Part shown: in pieces, positions 1 to 10,342 of the stretch
Numbering within the stretch: position 1 is the stretch's first letter
Layout of the letters: every line of letters starts with the position of its first letter
Program-made: the position numbers and the translations under genes
Notes under the pieces: generated by a model
What the model saw: only the letters and a program-made list of their open reading frames with translations
What the model was told of the DNA's origin: nothing
Databases searched by the model: none
Assembly: GCA_033032865.1 (NCBI GenBank)
Contig: JAWHQI010000525.1
Coordinates: 310,001-374,000 of the forward strand
DNA from: Dactylorhiza incarnata
Taxonomy: Eukaryota > Streptophyta > Magnoliopsida > Asparagales > Orchidaceae
Direction: 5' to 3'
Length of the DNA stretch: 64,000 bases

Positions 1-512
1 GAGAGAGGATTCTTTTTACAAAGCCCTAATTGATTCTTTTATACTACCCCTGGCTTTCAACGGCTATTATATGTCCTCCTGACACAGCATGGGAGAGATT
101 GGAACATCCCTTCTTTCTTTACAGGTGTTGCGCCAAAAGTAAAGCTCGTCAGTTATTTTGAAACTGTCTCAGCGGCTGGGCTGAGACAGTCTCATGTCTC
201 TGCTACTGGATATGTTCCTTCTTAGCGAATCCGCTGAGACAGACAGTTGTCTCAACAGATTTTCCTTATCCGTAGCTCAACTGGCCTATACTTCTTCTCA
301 GCGACACCTGGTCTTGTCCCAGTGGTTCAGCTGAGATTGAGAGCTCGTCTCAGCGGTTTTGGCAGCAAACCAACTGAACTTTCTTCATACCCTGGTATGA
401 TCTAACCCTACATAGTCATGAGATAGAGTGGGGTTTATCAAATACAACTTATACTTAGCATTGAGAGTGAAGCCTCTTCAAATCAAGGGAACATTGAGGA
501 TCAGTTTCCCAA
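1..512 (-). mobile_element. L: partial SIRE-type copia LTR, cut by window edge
   Basis: This is the right-hand part of a copia LTR of the same family as the D LTRs at 54481 and 60747. Shared landmarks in the same order are the stretch around CTTTCAACGGCTAT, the GCGCCAAAAG block, the GTCTCAGC/GCTGAGAC cluster, and the ending with TTAGCATT, CTTCAAATCAAGG and ATTGAGGA before a degraded CCCAACA end near 510. No polypurine tract follows, so this is the 5' LTR of a minus-strand element lying to the left, or a solo LTR. Flanking DNA from 513 looks like gypsy LTR K. Confidence 0.7.
158..352. repeat. M3 inverted-motif cluster in LTR L
   Basis: Repeated CTCAGCGG and CTGAGACAG units in both orientations, including a GCTGAGACAGTCTCATGTCTC run. 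They form the same GTCTCAGC/GCTGAGAC inverted pairs seen in elements B, D and E. Confidence 0.8.
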
Positions 513-1363
513 TAGAAGCTTAGCTGTGTCATCAAGTATATATCGTTAAGACGCTAGCGCCGGGCGGTAGCACTACCACCGGTTGTAGGTATTCTCATTG
601 ATTTGACTCCCAGATCCGTCGAGAGAACAAGACGGTGTGCTTGAGGTTAAGTCCAAATCTAGTGCGGAGTGGTAGTACCACCGTTGGGCGGTAACTTACG
701 AGAAAAATCTGAGAAATTGAGATCGTGCGGTCAAATCTTTTATCTTTTTATCCAACGGCTGAGTGTTGTTTCGAGAGAGTTTTAGGGCTTGACCAGAGGA
801 TGTTTCTCCTTATTACTTCAAGTTATTTCTCTCGCCAAGGTTAAGAAAGAAGAGTGGCAAGGAAAAAGAAGGAGCTTCTTTCAGCTATAGACGAAATCCG
901 AAGCTCCGAATCGCAAGATATTTCCAGATCCACGGAGAGCAACCCGGTATGGTTCTTTTTATCTGATTGGAATCTCGGATTCACATGGCGCCAAAGAAAA
1001 ATGCAAGGGTAACGATCCTTCCTCTTTCGGAGAAGTGTCTCTTTCACCTAAAGGTGAACTGTAGGACTTCCTATAGTTCTTCGAAACTCCGGGTCAATTG
1101 TGTCCGTCCCTGACCCCGACATGTTTTGCATGTAGAAATCTGGTAGTCATACCGATTTAGGCATTTTGCGTGAAGCTTACCCGAGGTTGTGAGCCCGGAT
1201 CGGTGATGTTTTATTATGAAGTTGCATTTATGTTTAGCCTAGAATGCGTGCCAGAGAATGACTCCGAGAGATTTGTCATCATATTACAGGACTTAGTTTT
1301 AGTTGTCTTTCAGAGAGCCTAATAGTAGCCCCGTGCTTGGGTTATGGTTGAATGCAAACCTTC
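513..1363 (+). mobile_element. K: left part of a gypsy-type LTR
   Basis: This is non-coding DNA left of the insertion site of B; its continuation starts at 23536. CCTTC before B and CATTC after it agree at four of five bases, supporting one interrupted sequence. The right part ends in TGTTACA, as plant Ty3/gypsy LTRs often do. The piece holds two M1 modules. It also holds ATGGCGCCAAAGAA at about 985, fourteen bases identical to the start of the third ORF in element B; the frame from there is short and I do not call it a gene. Lineage is inferred from end sequence and style only. Confidence 0.45.
553..694. repeat. Two M1 modules in gypsy LTR K
   Basis: At 553-583 CTAGCGCC is followed by GGGCGGTAG and CTACCACCGG. 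At 661-694 GCGGAGTGGTAG is followed by TACCACCG and GGGCGGTAA. These match the modules in the LTRs of copia elements A and C and of gypsy LTR J. Confidence 0.8.
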
Positions 1364-2196
1364 TGATAGTTAATTTGGTAGTAGTCTAACTCATATAGAG
1401 GTGGGGGGGGGGGGGGGTGAATAGGTTTCTTTGCTTTTTCTAATTATAGTCGACTATTTTAAGTGATTTAGCAAAGTGGAGGAGAACACGGAAAAGCACA
1501 CAGCTATTTATAGTGGTTCCCCAAGGTCTGGGTACTCCACTTTCCCTCTCCACCTTTCTAACAGAGTGTTATAAGGCAATCTCCTCCAGCAACTCAGCTC
1601 AATGATCTTACAACACAAGTCCCTCAGTATTTCTCAAGTTTACTCCAAAACCCTAACTTAGGCCTTCCGCAATACCCTTAGACTTATCAAGAAGTCCTAC
1701 CTCAGAGTTCTCCAACTCCTACATCTCAGTGACCCACTTAGTTACCTACCTCAGGCCTATCAAGAAGCCCTACAACTCAGGCTTAGAGTACATCCCTACA
1801 ATCTCAGGCATATAGGCCTTACAGCTCAAGCACAAGGGCCCTACAACTCAGAATAGTAAAGTTCTTATAGAAATTGTTGATTCTAGTTTTACAACAGAAG
1901 AATAATTAAAAAAACCTTCAGCTTGACTCTTCTGTTATTGAGCACAATAGATGCCGTCTTGAAGCAGGGCTAGATAATAGCAGCTACAGACCTTGCTTGA
2001 CCTTATCTTCTTCTTCAGTAGAGGGAAGAAGATCAACTTGTACTAATGAATCAAATTAGCTAGAACAAACTATCTCTCTTGACTTTGTCTACTTGCAGCT
2101 TGAGAGAGATCACTTCACAGGTAGATGATGATCTTCAGCAGGTTCAAAAATGGTTCTTGCCATCAATTAGTGCTCTTCAATTTGCCCTAGCTATTT

Positions 2197-2204
2197 CTTT
2201 TATA
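2197..2204 (-). promoter_or_regulatory. TATA box in 3' LTR of B
   Basis: TATAAAAG on the minus strand, in the context GGTATAAAAGAAATAGC. The matching site in the 5' LTR is at 23069-23076. The M3 cluster lies 126 bases or more upstream of it, within presumed U3. Confidence 0.6.
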
Positions 2205-2329
2205 CCTACTCCAATCCTCAAAGGATCTTATGAGTGCCTAGTCACAGCATGGACAATAATAGAAAAGCTTATCTTACTTTCTAGTCCCTCCTGCAAAATT
2301 AGATCTCATCTGAGTAAAGGCCATGATTG

Positions 2330-2526
2330 AGTTTGTCTCAGTGGATGGGCTGAGACAGGCTTCAGTCTTAGCGGCTGAAACACTCTGCATCATTGTGGAT
2401 CTGCTGAGACAGGTAGTCTTCTCAGCGGTTAACTCAGCGTGTTGCACAGCTAAGACAGACCTCTTCTCAGCAGCTATACAGCTGTGTCTCAGCTAATCAG
2501 CTGAGACAAGACTTTTATCTCAGCTG
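2330..2526. repeat. M3 inverted-motif cluster in 3' LTR of B
   Basis: Several GTCTCAG and CTGAGACAG units in alternating orientation with CAGCGGTT-type cores. The counterpart in the 5' LTR lies at about 23202-23400, with single-base changes between copies. Confidence 0.85.
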
Positions 2527-2661
2527 ACCTTGTTAATGAAAGAGTCAATACAAAGCATGTATAAACATGAAATAGAAATGGCTTATCAAAAACAATATGA
2601 ATGTAGCATTTTGTGATGCATCTTCAAATCTAGGGAACATTGAGAGGCAATATTCCCAACA

Positions 2662-2672
2662 ATCTCCCCCTA
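2662..2672 (-). other. Polypurine tract of B
   Basis: On the minus strand CTAGGGGGAGA abuts the 3' LTR. The same tract adjoins the 3' LTR of D at 55860. It is the expected primer site for plus-strand DNA synthesis. Confidence 0.8.
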
Positions 2673-2956
2673 GTTGAAGAAGGCAGAAAATACAACAATT
2701 CTAAGATACATTAAAACAATAAATCATATCATGACATTTTGAGATAACATAATAATTAGACATGATAATATAACAAATTCATTATTAACAAATATAGGCA
2801 ATACACAACATAAATTCAAGAGGAAGAATAATTGCCTATTATAAAGATTTCAAATTTCAAATGGAAGATCATTTATATTAGCAATAAAGTGTTTACATAG
2901 GATATAACAATTTTCTTTCAGTACAACATTTTATCTTATGAAAGTTAAACATTTGT

Positions 2957-5420
2957 TCAGGTTTTTCTTTTCTTGGAAGCATTGGAGCTCTCATCTTGGT
3001 CTTTAGCACCAATCTTTGCATCAGCATCAACAACAACCATCTCTGCAGCCTTCCTTTCGTTCTCTTGCCTCTTGAAGTATAAGAAAGGTTTTGGTAAGTA
3101 TTTAGAGGGCATCCTTTTGGGGTTATATCTTTTCACCAGATTTTCTTTGAATATTCTTTCCCTCAGGGATTTCCTTTCCAAATGCTTTATCCATTCTTCT
3201 ACTGAGTAGATGTTGTCAATGTTTTTGCACAGCTGTCCATGGTTTAACCAAGCATTTATGATTATCTTCTTTGAATCTTTACTCCAATACTCAAAATCTG
3301 GATGTATGGCTTGATCAGCTCTGTTCTTAGCTATGTATTCTTCAGCCATCAATACTCCTTCCCTTTTTCCTTCTAGCTATAAGTTGTGCATCCTGTGCAA
3401 CCCTTGCTTGAGATTGGAAGGCAATGTTTTTTGGTCTTGAAGTGTCCAGGAGAGGAAGATTGAGTGCAATTCTTGTACCTAGAAGAACTTTAAGTGCTTG
3501 CTTGGCATTGTACTCCTCCCCCTTTCTAGCTTCTTCAAATATCTTCTTCTCAAGATCTTGAGAGTTGTTACTATTGAGCTAGACATGGTTTGGAAAGCAT
3601 TTTCTAGATCATATTTGATCTCTTCTTTCATATTCTCAGGTTCTCCAAGCATGGTTGTTGCTGTAGACCACACATATTCTGCAATGTGATTTGAGGCTTT
3701 CTCAATCACCTCATCTGTCTTTCTTACATAGTTCTTGACATAGCTCATGTATTTCTCTGAATGTTGGAGAGTTTTGTCCATGGATCTTAGAATGGTGCTT
3801 TGAGCTACAACTGATTTTTCTGCCAGATCAATCCACTTGGTCATTTGTCTGTTAAGATGAGTTGTGTCTTCCTTTATGACCTGCATTTCAGTTATCACCT
3901 CAGCTTTCATATCTGAAACAAATTTATCTATATATTCCTTGATTAATGACATTTGGCCATAAATCAGTGTCTTGATTGAACTGAGAAGATGTTCATTGAA
4001 AATGTGGAGGTTGAGGGTTGTTCAACAATTATTAGTTGTTTGAAAGTTGCTGACAGAACTGCAGGTAGGCTTTTCTCTTGATTTTCTAGACCATCACACT
4101 CAACTGCAGTGGATGTTTCAGCTGCTGGGGTGGATGGAATTATCTCATCCTGAGCAGGGACCCTTGTATGCTCCCCCTCAACTTGATCACTGATCTTTTC
4201 AGCTGAAACTTTAATATCATCACTATTATCAGCATCATTATCATCATCATCAGTACTTAACTTTTCCTGCTCCCCCTCAGTTGGAGCATCTATCTTTTCT
4301 TGATTTATTGAATCCAAGAGGTCTGGGGAATTATCAGGAATTAGAATAATTCTTCTTTCAATATTAGAAATGATGTTATCAATCTTACTTTGTAAATCAG
4401 AGGAATCCAACTACTCCTCATCATCATCTCCTCCTGAATGGGCATGCACATTGTGTGCATCATCATCAATTTGTAAGTCTAGAGGATTGGGAGCATCATT
4501 GTTATCTCCAACATGATCTCCTTTGTCTTGAACATGAGCTTGTCCTTCTCCATCATTCTCTCCTTGATTTGGAATGTTGTGTGATACTAAATCAATATTG
4601 GCAGCAACATTTTCTGATGGGTTTTCATAGTCTGAGTCAGAGTAGACCATCCTAGCCTTTCTAGTTCCTTGAATTAATCTTTTTCTCTAATCTTTTACCT
4701 TAGAGGGTTGACTCATGGGAAGCACCGTTGTGAATTTATCCAGTGTTTTGATGTCCATTCTCTTTAAATAATGTATCTCTTAGCCTTTTGAACTGTCAAA
4801 AAGTTCAGGATATGTGTTCAGGAGGTAATGAGATACTAGTCTTCCCAGATTTGAGGCATTATTTAATTCTTTGAAAAATTACATTAGCCCAAGATGACTT
4901 TTTCTGCAGGACAATCCTTGCCATCAACTCAAACGTATATTTGGAGATTGTGTCATGTGACACTGTTTTGCAAAGAATGGTTTTGCCAACAATATCAGAC
5001 AGAAGCTCTCCTCTTTGGCTGAAATTTTTCCTTTTCAGAGAGCCAGTTTTAGCATCACTGTACTCACACAACTTTAGTGCTTTATCTTTTTCCTTTTCAG
5101 AGAGTTCATCTTCTTCATCATGGCTGAATGAAGGCAAATGTAGAGCTTTTTCCAATCTTCTATGGGTTATCTTTATCTATTCACTTCCAATCTTAGATTT
5201 TAGAGAAGACTTGGAAGGAGACAACTTTACATTACTGTAAAATTCCAGAACTTCAGTTCTGAGAATTGTAGATGGTTTAGACAGTAAATATTCTAACCCT
5301 TGAGCTTCCAGCAACTGAATCACCTCCTTGATTTATGCTGGGGCATGTTGAAATCCATTTCTAATAATCCCATAGCCTTCAAAGATCCTTTGCATTCTTT
5401 GGCGCCATAGCTTCAGAAAG
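2957..5420 (-). pseudogene. Third ORF of element B (post-pol), decayed
   Basis: A broken reading frame between RNase H and the 3' LTR, a place where SIRE-type elements often carry an extra ORF. Minus-strand order: an ATGGCGCCAAAG start near 5410, quickly frameshifted; a globular part with LEFYSNVKLSP, RRLEKALHLPSF and SKYTFELMARIVLQ (about 5330-4860); an acidic low-complexity part with DDDDND and GGDDDEE (4650-3964); a coiled-coil-like part (3952-3479); and a C-terminal part with SVEEWIKHLERK, YLPKPFLYFKR and a final SKKRKT (3352-2957). The last part matches the third ORF of D (SSIEWSRHVKDM, KIPKPLNFYGR). The first globular part faintly resembles the plant transposon protein domain found in gypsy-associated ORFs; that is a memory-based impression. 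No membrane segment is visible, so an envelope-like role is not supported. Confidence 0.65.
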
Positions 5421-5877
5421 ATGAGTCGTTGATATGGGGGAAAGGAAAGGTTGTCTCAACAGCTGGATTAGGTTTAGGGTTTATAAAAGTATAATTAACA
5501 CTGCTCTATTTATAAAGATTTAGTTTAAATTTTCCCTAGAGAGAGGCGATGATTTGACTTATTAATTAATTGATCTAATTAAAATAGCCCGTCTTAGTTG
5601 ATCTGCTGAGATGGATCGATAAACTGTTGGGTCATGATAATATTAACCGATGAGACTGTCTTAACTGTCTCAGCGGTTCAGCTAAGACTCTCTCAGCTGT
5701 CTCAGTGGTTTAGCTGAAAATTTCTCAGCTGAACACACTGACTAACAGTGAACCATTTTAAATAGGATTGTTTTAAGTCCTAACTAGACACTAAGAGTTT
5801 TTTTAAGTAGCTAACATATCCTAGCAGAGATTAAGATACACATAAAATGTATTATGAACAGTATGAAATGTAAGTGA
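5421..5877. other. Spacer between RNase H and third ORF of B, with M3 cluster
   Basis: No coding potential. Bases 5588-5745 carry the M3 motif again: CTGCTGAGATGG, TGTCTTAACTGTCTCAGCGG, CTCAGCTGTCTCAGTGG and TTTCTCAGCTGAAC. The LTR motif of this family therefore also occurs outside the LTR, downstream of pol. Confidence 0.75.
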
Positions 5878-7758
5878 CTATTCAACATTTAGCATTCCTT
5901 GCTCAATCTTAAAGAAATTAAATTTAGCCTCATCCAATGACTTTATGAAGATATCAGCAACTTGATTATCAGTGGAGACATATTCAAGGTGGATATCTCC
6001 ACTCTCTACATGTTCTCTAATGAAATGACATCTAATTTCTATGTGATTAGTCCTGCTATGAGAAATAGGAATCTTAGCAGTAGAAATTGCTTTGGATGAG
6101 TCACAATACAATGGAGAATGACTTACCTTGAGGTTGGATTCCTCTAGCTGGTGATGAACCCATAGTAGTTTTGCATAGTAGCTTCCAGCAACTATATATT
6201 CAGACTCAGCAGTGGATATAGCCACACTTGTCTGCTTCTTACTGCTCCATGAGATCAATCTCCTGCCTAGGAATTAACAAGTCCCACTTGTACTCTTCCT
6301 ATCTTCCTTACATCCTGCAAAGTCAGCATTTGAAATCCTATTAGTTCAAAATCATTGTTTTAGGGTACCAAAGGCCAAGATGTTGGCTGCCCTCAAGATA
6401 TCTCAAAATCCTCTTTGCAGCTGAGTAATGAGATTCCTTTGGGCATGCCTGATACCAAGCACACACACATATTGCATACATAATATATGGTCTACTAGCA
6501 GTCAAATACAATGAGGATCCAATTATGCATTCGTTCATGGATTTATTAAAGGATTTTCCCTTCTCAGCCTTGTCCAGGGAAATGTTGGACACCATAGGAG
6601 TTTTCATGCTAGAAGCTGATTCCATCCCAAATTTCTTAATGAGCACCCTAGTGTACTTGGTCTGAAAGATAAATATCTCTTCATCAGACTATTTCACTTA
6701 GAGGTAAAAAAAGTACTTGAGCTCTCTCATACTGCTCATTTTAAACTCCCCCTAACTTTTTGCACATGTTGTCATCAGTAGACCCAAAAATTTTGTCATT
6801 CACATAAATTTGGACTAGGAGACACTTGCCATTTGTTTCCCTAAGAAATAATGTGCTATCTATCTTTCCCCTCAAGAATTTGTTCTTTATGAGAAACCTA
6901 GATGAGGTTTCATACCAGGCCCTATAGGCTTGCTTTAGACCATAAAAAGCTTTCTTTAGTAGATATATATGAGAGGTAAGAGTAGGATGAACAAAACCTA
7001 AGGGATGCTGCACATATACCTCTTCCTTAAAAATTTCCATTGAGGAATGTAGACTTGATATCCATTTGGTAGACTTTGAATCCCTTGTGGGCCGCATAGG
7101 CAAGGAACAATCTTATTGCCTCCAACCCTGCAATTGGGGTAAAGGTTTGGTCAAAGTCTATTCCCCCTTCTTGCCTATACCCCTTGGCTACAAATCTTGC
7201 TTTGTTCTTGATGATGACACCATGCTCATCTAGCTTGTTTCTATAAATCCACTTGGTGCCAATAATGTTATGTCCTTGTGGCTTTGGCACCAACTTCTGT
7301 ACCTTACATATTCTAAATTGATGTAATTCCTCTTGCATGGCTTGGATCCAGAAAGTGTCCTCGTTAGCTTCCTCAAACTTATTTGGCTCAACCTGAGACA
7401 TGAAGCTCAGGAATAGGGCTTCATTGTGAGCCCTTCTCCTTGTGATCACACCTTGGTATTCATCTCTAATGATCAGATTTCTTGGATGATCCCTCATATG
7501 TCTCTTTGCTGCAGGAAATATGTCAGATCTCTGCTGGACTTCTTCTACAGTAGCTGGTTCTTCACCAATCTGATCATCTTCATCTTGAACTATTTCTTCA
7601 TTGAACACTTCAATTCGTGAATCTATCCTGCTAGAGCTTGGTCTATTATGTATGGACAGATCCTGCATTGTCTTATCATTTCCTGCAAGAGTAGAAGTGC
7701 TGGACCAACCCTTATAAAGTAGGCTAGTCTCATAAAACAACATGCTTTGATTCCTCAA
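5878..7758 (-). pseudogene. pol: Reverse transcriptase and RNase H part of B pol
   Basis: Minus-strand fragments of copia RT and RNase H spread over at least four frames. RT begins with [27 protein letters not shown] and [15 protein letters not shown] (7400-7027). It continues with AFYGLKQAYRAWYE, but the catalytic motif reads YVNDKIFGS instead of YVDD (about 6800), so one catalytic Asp is lost. The RNase H part has STAESEYI, YCDSSKAI, HSRTNHIEI and DNQVADIF (6258-5878). Several stops and frameshifts rule out a working polymerase. The 5' part (7758-7450) is the acidic integrase-RT linker. Confidence 0.9.
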
Positions 7759-9000
7759 CTACATGAGCCTTCTTGTTGAACACTCTATAGGCTCTACTAT
7801 GTGAGCTATATCCAATAAGAACACCAATAATGAATTTTTCAACAAACTTTGTAAGTTGAGTTTTTCCATTATTTAAAAGGTAACATTTGCAACCAAAGAT
7901 TCTAAAATATGAAATAGTTTGATGTTTGCCCTTCATAATTTCATATGGTGTTTTCCTATGGGCCTTATTGATTGATGCTCAATTTAGAACATAACAAGCT
8001 GTATTGACTGCCTCAGCCCAAAAATATTCTAGGAGTGAGGAGTCACTAAGCAATGTTCTGCCAGCCTCAATGAAGGTCTTATTCCTTCTCTCAGCCACTC
8101 CATTTTGTTGTGGAGTTCTGGGAGAGGAGAACTCTTGGGCGATACCAAATTCTTGACAAAACTTTGTCATGGAACCAGATTGAAATTATGTGTCATGGTT
8201 AGTTCTAGTTTTGACCAAATTACATTGTAATTCATTCTGAATTGCCTTAACTTAGTTGATAAAGACTTCTGGTGTATCAGATTTCTACTTAAGGAAGAAT
8301 ACCCAGGTATACTTAGAGTGATCAGCAACAATCACAAGAGTATACAACTTCCCACCTAGGCTCTAAATTTGCAAAGGACCAAACAAGTCAATATGCAATA
8401 GAAATAGACATCTTTCAATGTCTTTGGAGCCAATGCTTTTAAAGGTGGCCCTAGTTTGCTTACCCATCTGACATGCATGGAAGGGACCACTTTTAACAAA
8501 TTTTAAATTAGGACACTTTCTTACAAGGTTTTTAGAAAATAATTTTTGCATTGTCTTGTAGTTAATGTCGGCAAGTCTTTTGTGCCATTGAATACAAAGT
8601 GACTCACTCTCATTAGCTATAAGAAATATGGAAGATGATGAACTATTGCAAATAAAATCTAAGAAATAAATATTTCCACTCCTAGTGCCTAAGAGAATGA
8701 CCTTTAAGTCAATTGACTTTTTGATCAAGCACTTGTCATTGTGGAATTAAACGATATAGCCCAAGTCACATAGTTGACTTATGCTTACAAGGTTATGTTG
8801 CAACCCTTCTACATAAGCTATGCTTGTTATTGAAACTATGTCATTGGTAATTATACCATAGCCTCTTATGACACCTCTATCAGATCCTCCAAAGATAACC
8901 TTTTGACCATTCTCTCATGGAGTGTATTCTTTGAGTAAGCTCCTTGTTCCAGTCATGTGTCTGGAACATCCACTATCCAAGTACCATATCTGATTTAGAT
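7730..9000 (-). pseudogene. pol: Protease and integrase part of B pol
   Basis: The protease start WYLDSGCSRHMTG lies at about 8990-8950, with the catalytic DSG present, followed by a stop near 8915. The GAG-pre-integrase and zinc-binding part is at 8728-8363 (WHKRLADINY, CQMGKQTRATF). The integrase core follows: HIDLFGPLQ holds the first Asp, RTNHDT replaces the usual RSDHGTEF with a stop next to it, and TPQQNGVAERRNKT holds the Glu (about 8120-8080). The C-terminal part has YFRIFGCKCYLLNN and GVLIGYSSHSRAYRVF (7936-7730). Multiple stops show that it is dead. Confidence 0.9.
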
Positions 9001-10342
9001 GGGTACTTAAACTAACCTACAAGATAGATTTTACATAGCCTTATGTGCCCAATTAATTTTGGGCCCTAGGTCCTTGTTAGCACAATAAGAGAGACTTCTA
9101 CATACTGCAGCATTGGTAGGAATTCTCTTATTTGCTTTAGGCACATTAGGGTTATGCCAACAATCAATGGCAAAGTGTCCCAATTTACCACATCACCAAC
9201 ATTCATGGATTTTGTACCTTCTTTTCTGAACATTTATTGAGGTAGAGGGAGCATCTGAATGCTTATGTTCAGTAGAGAAGGCAGCAACATTCTTCCTATC
9301 TCTCTCTGTTATTACCTGATTGGATGCTTTATGGTATTCAGTCCATCTTGATTGTATCTGTTTGACAGCAATAGATGTCAGCTTGGTAGCTGACATGGTG
9401 TTGATGGCATCTGATATGATCATGTGGGAGCTGAATACCTTTTTTTACCCGCCTGCTTCTTTGCTAGAGGGGATTGGGAAGATGTTACTTCCTTATCCTT
9501 GAGTGTGGGGGCTGGAGCACCAAACACAAATGGTCCATGATGGGCCATTTGGATTTCCTCATGGGGAGCTTTCGAAGTGCTCATCCCCATGCCCTTTCTC
9601 CCACCATAGTTAGGAGCATTCCCCTTACTATAAGAACTTCCATTCTTCCAGTGACCATAAATACTGTCCTGGTCATACATGTTAGAAGGAAGCAAGACCT
9701 TTTGAAAGGTGGTATGAGGCTTAACTTGGCTTTGCCAATTCCTCTATTCTGAGCACCTACTGCCTTTTCATTGAAGTTCAATCCCCTCCTGTTTGTTTGG
9801 GAGGTGAAGGTGTCAATGATGGGCAGCTCAGATTGGATGATTTAGTCTTACCGAATTGAGCCACTATACTCTTCTCCTTGAGAAGCTTCTCTTCAAGATC
9901 CTTGATGATCTTGTTCTTATAGCTAATAGTGCTCAATTGGATGATTGTAATTCTTTTCAGCCGCCTAATCTCTCTACTCATCTGAGCTAGCTAGATGGTA
10001 AACTTAGAGCATTCAGATTGTGCTTGCTGAAGGGATGTAATCTCCATAGCCTGCTTTGTGGCTATCTTCTTGCTCTTTTTCAGAGCTTCCAGGAGGGCAC
10101 CATACCTATTAATCAATTGATTGATATCATCCTTAGATTCTGAACCACTTTCATCATAAGATGAAGATGTTTCAGATTCAGGACATGTCATATAATCAGT
10201 AGAAGAATTGGAAGGAATTAATACCTTTTCAGGATCTGAATCTTCCTGATTGTCTTCTCCTTCAGATATGGCCATCAGACCACAACAACCACTGACATGT
10301 TCTTCCTCCTCATTGTGATTATCTAAATGCGATAGAGGGGTA
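9001..10342 (-). pseudogene. gag: 3' part of gag of element B
   Basis: Minus-strand continuation of the gag that starts at 22152, resumed after element A. It begins near 10275 with an acidic, serine-rich stretch, runs through a coiled-coil-like part (9981-9778), and ends in a second zinc knuckle near 9200-9155 reading HECW, a stop, then CGKLGHFAIDC, so a cysteine codon of the CX2C pair is now TGA. The homologous knuckle in D is intact (CWCCGKVGHFAIDC). Frameshifts at about 9420, 9695 and 9980. Confidence 0.85.

Larger units (their letters stand above)
1364..2661 (-). repeat. 3' LTR of element B
   Basis: Matches 22234-23535 along its length. It starts TGATAGTTAAT, has a long G-run followed by TGAATAGG near 1403-1423, a conserved block GTGGTTCCCCAAGG, and ends TATTCCCAACA. 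Length is 1298 bases. The two copies differ at scattered positions, so the insertion is not very recent. Confidence 0.92.

Noticed and set aside
2079..2330. 83-codon plus-strand frame in the 3' LTR of B as a host gene
   Set aside because: It is entirely within the LTR, antisense to the element, and disrupted in the 5' LTR copy.
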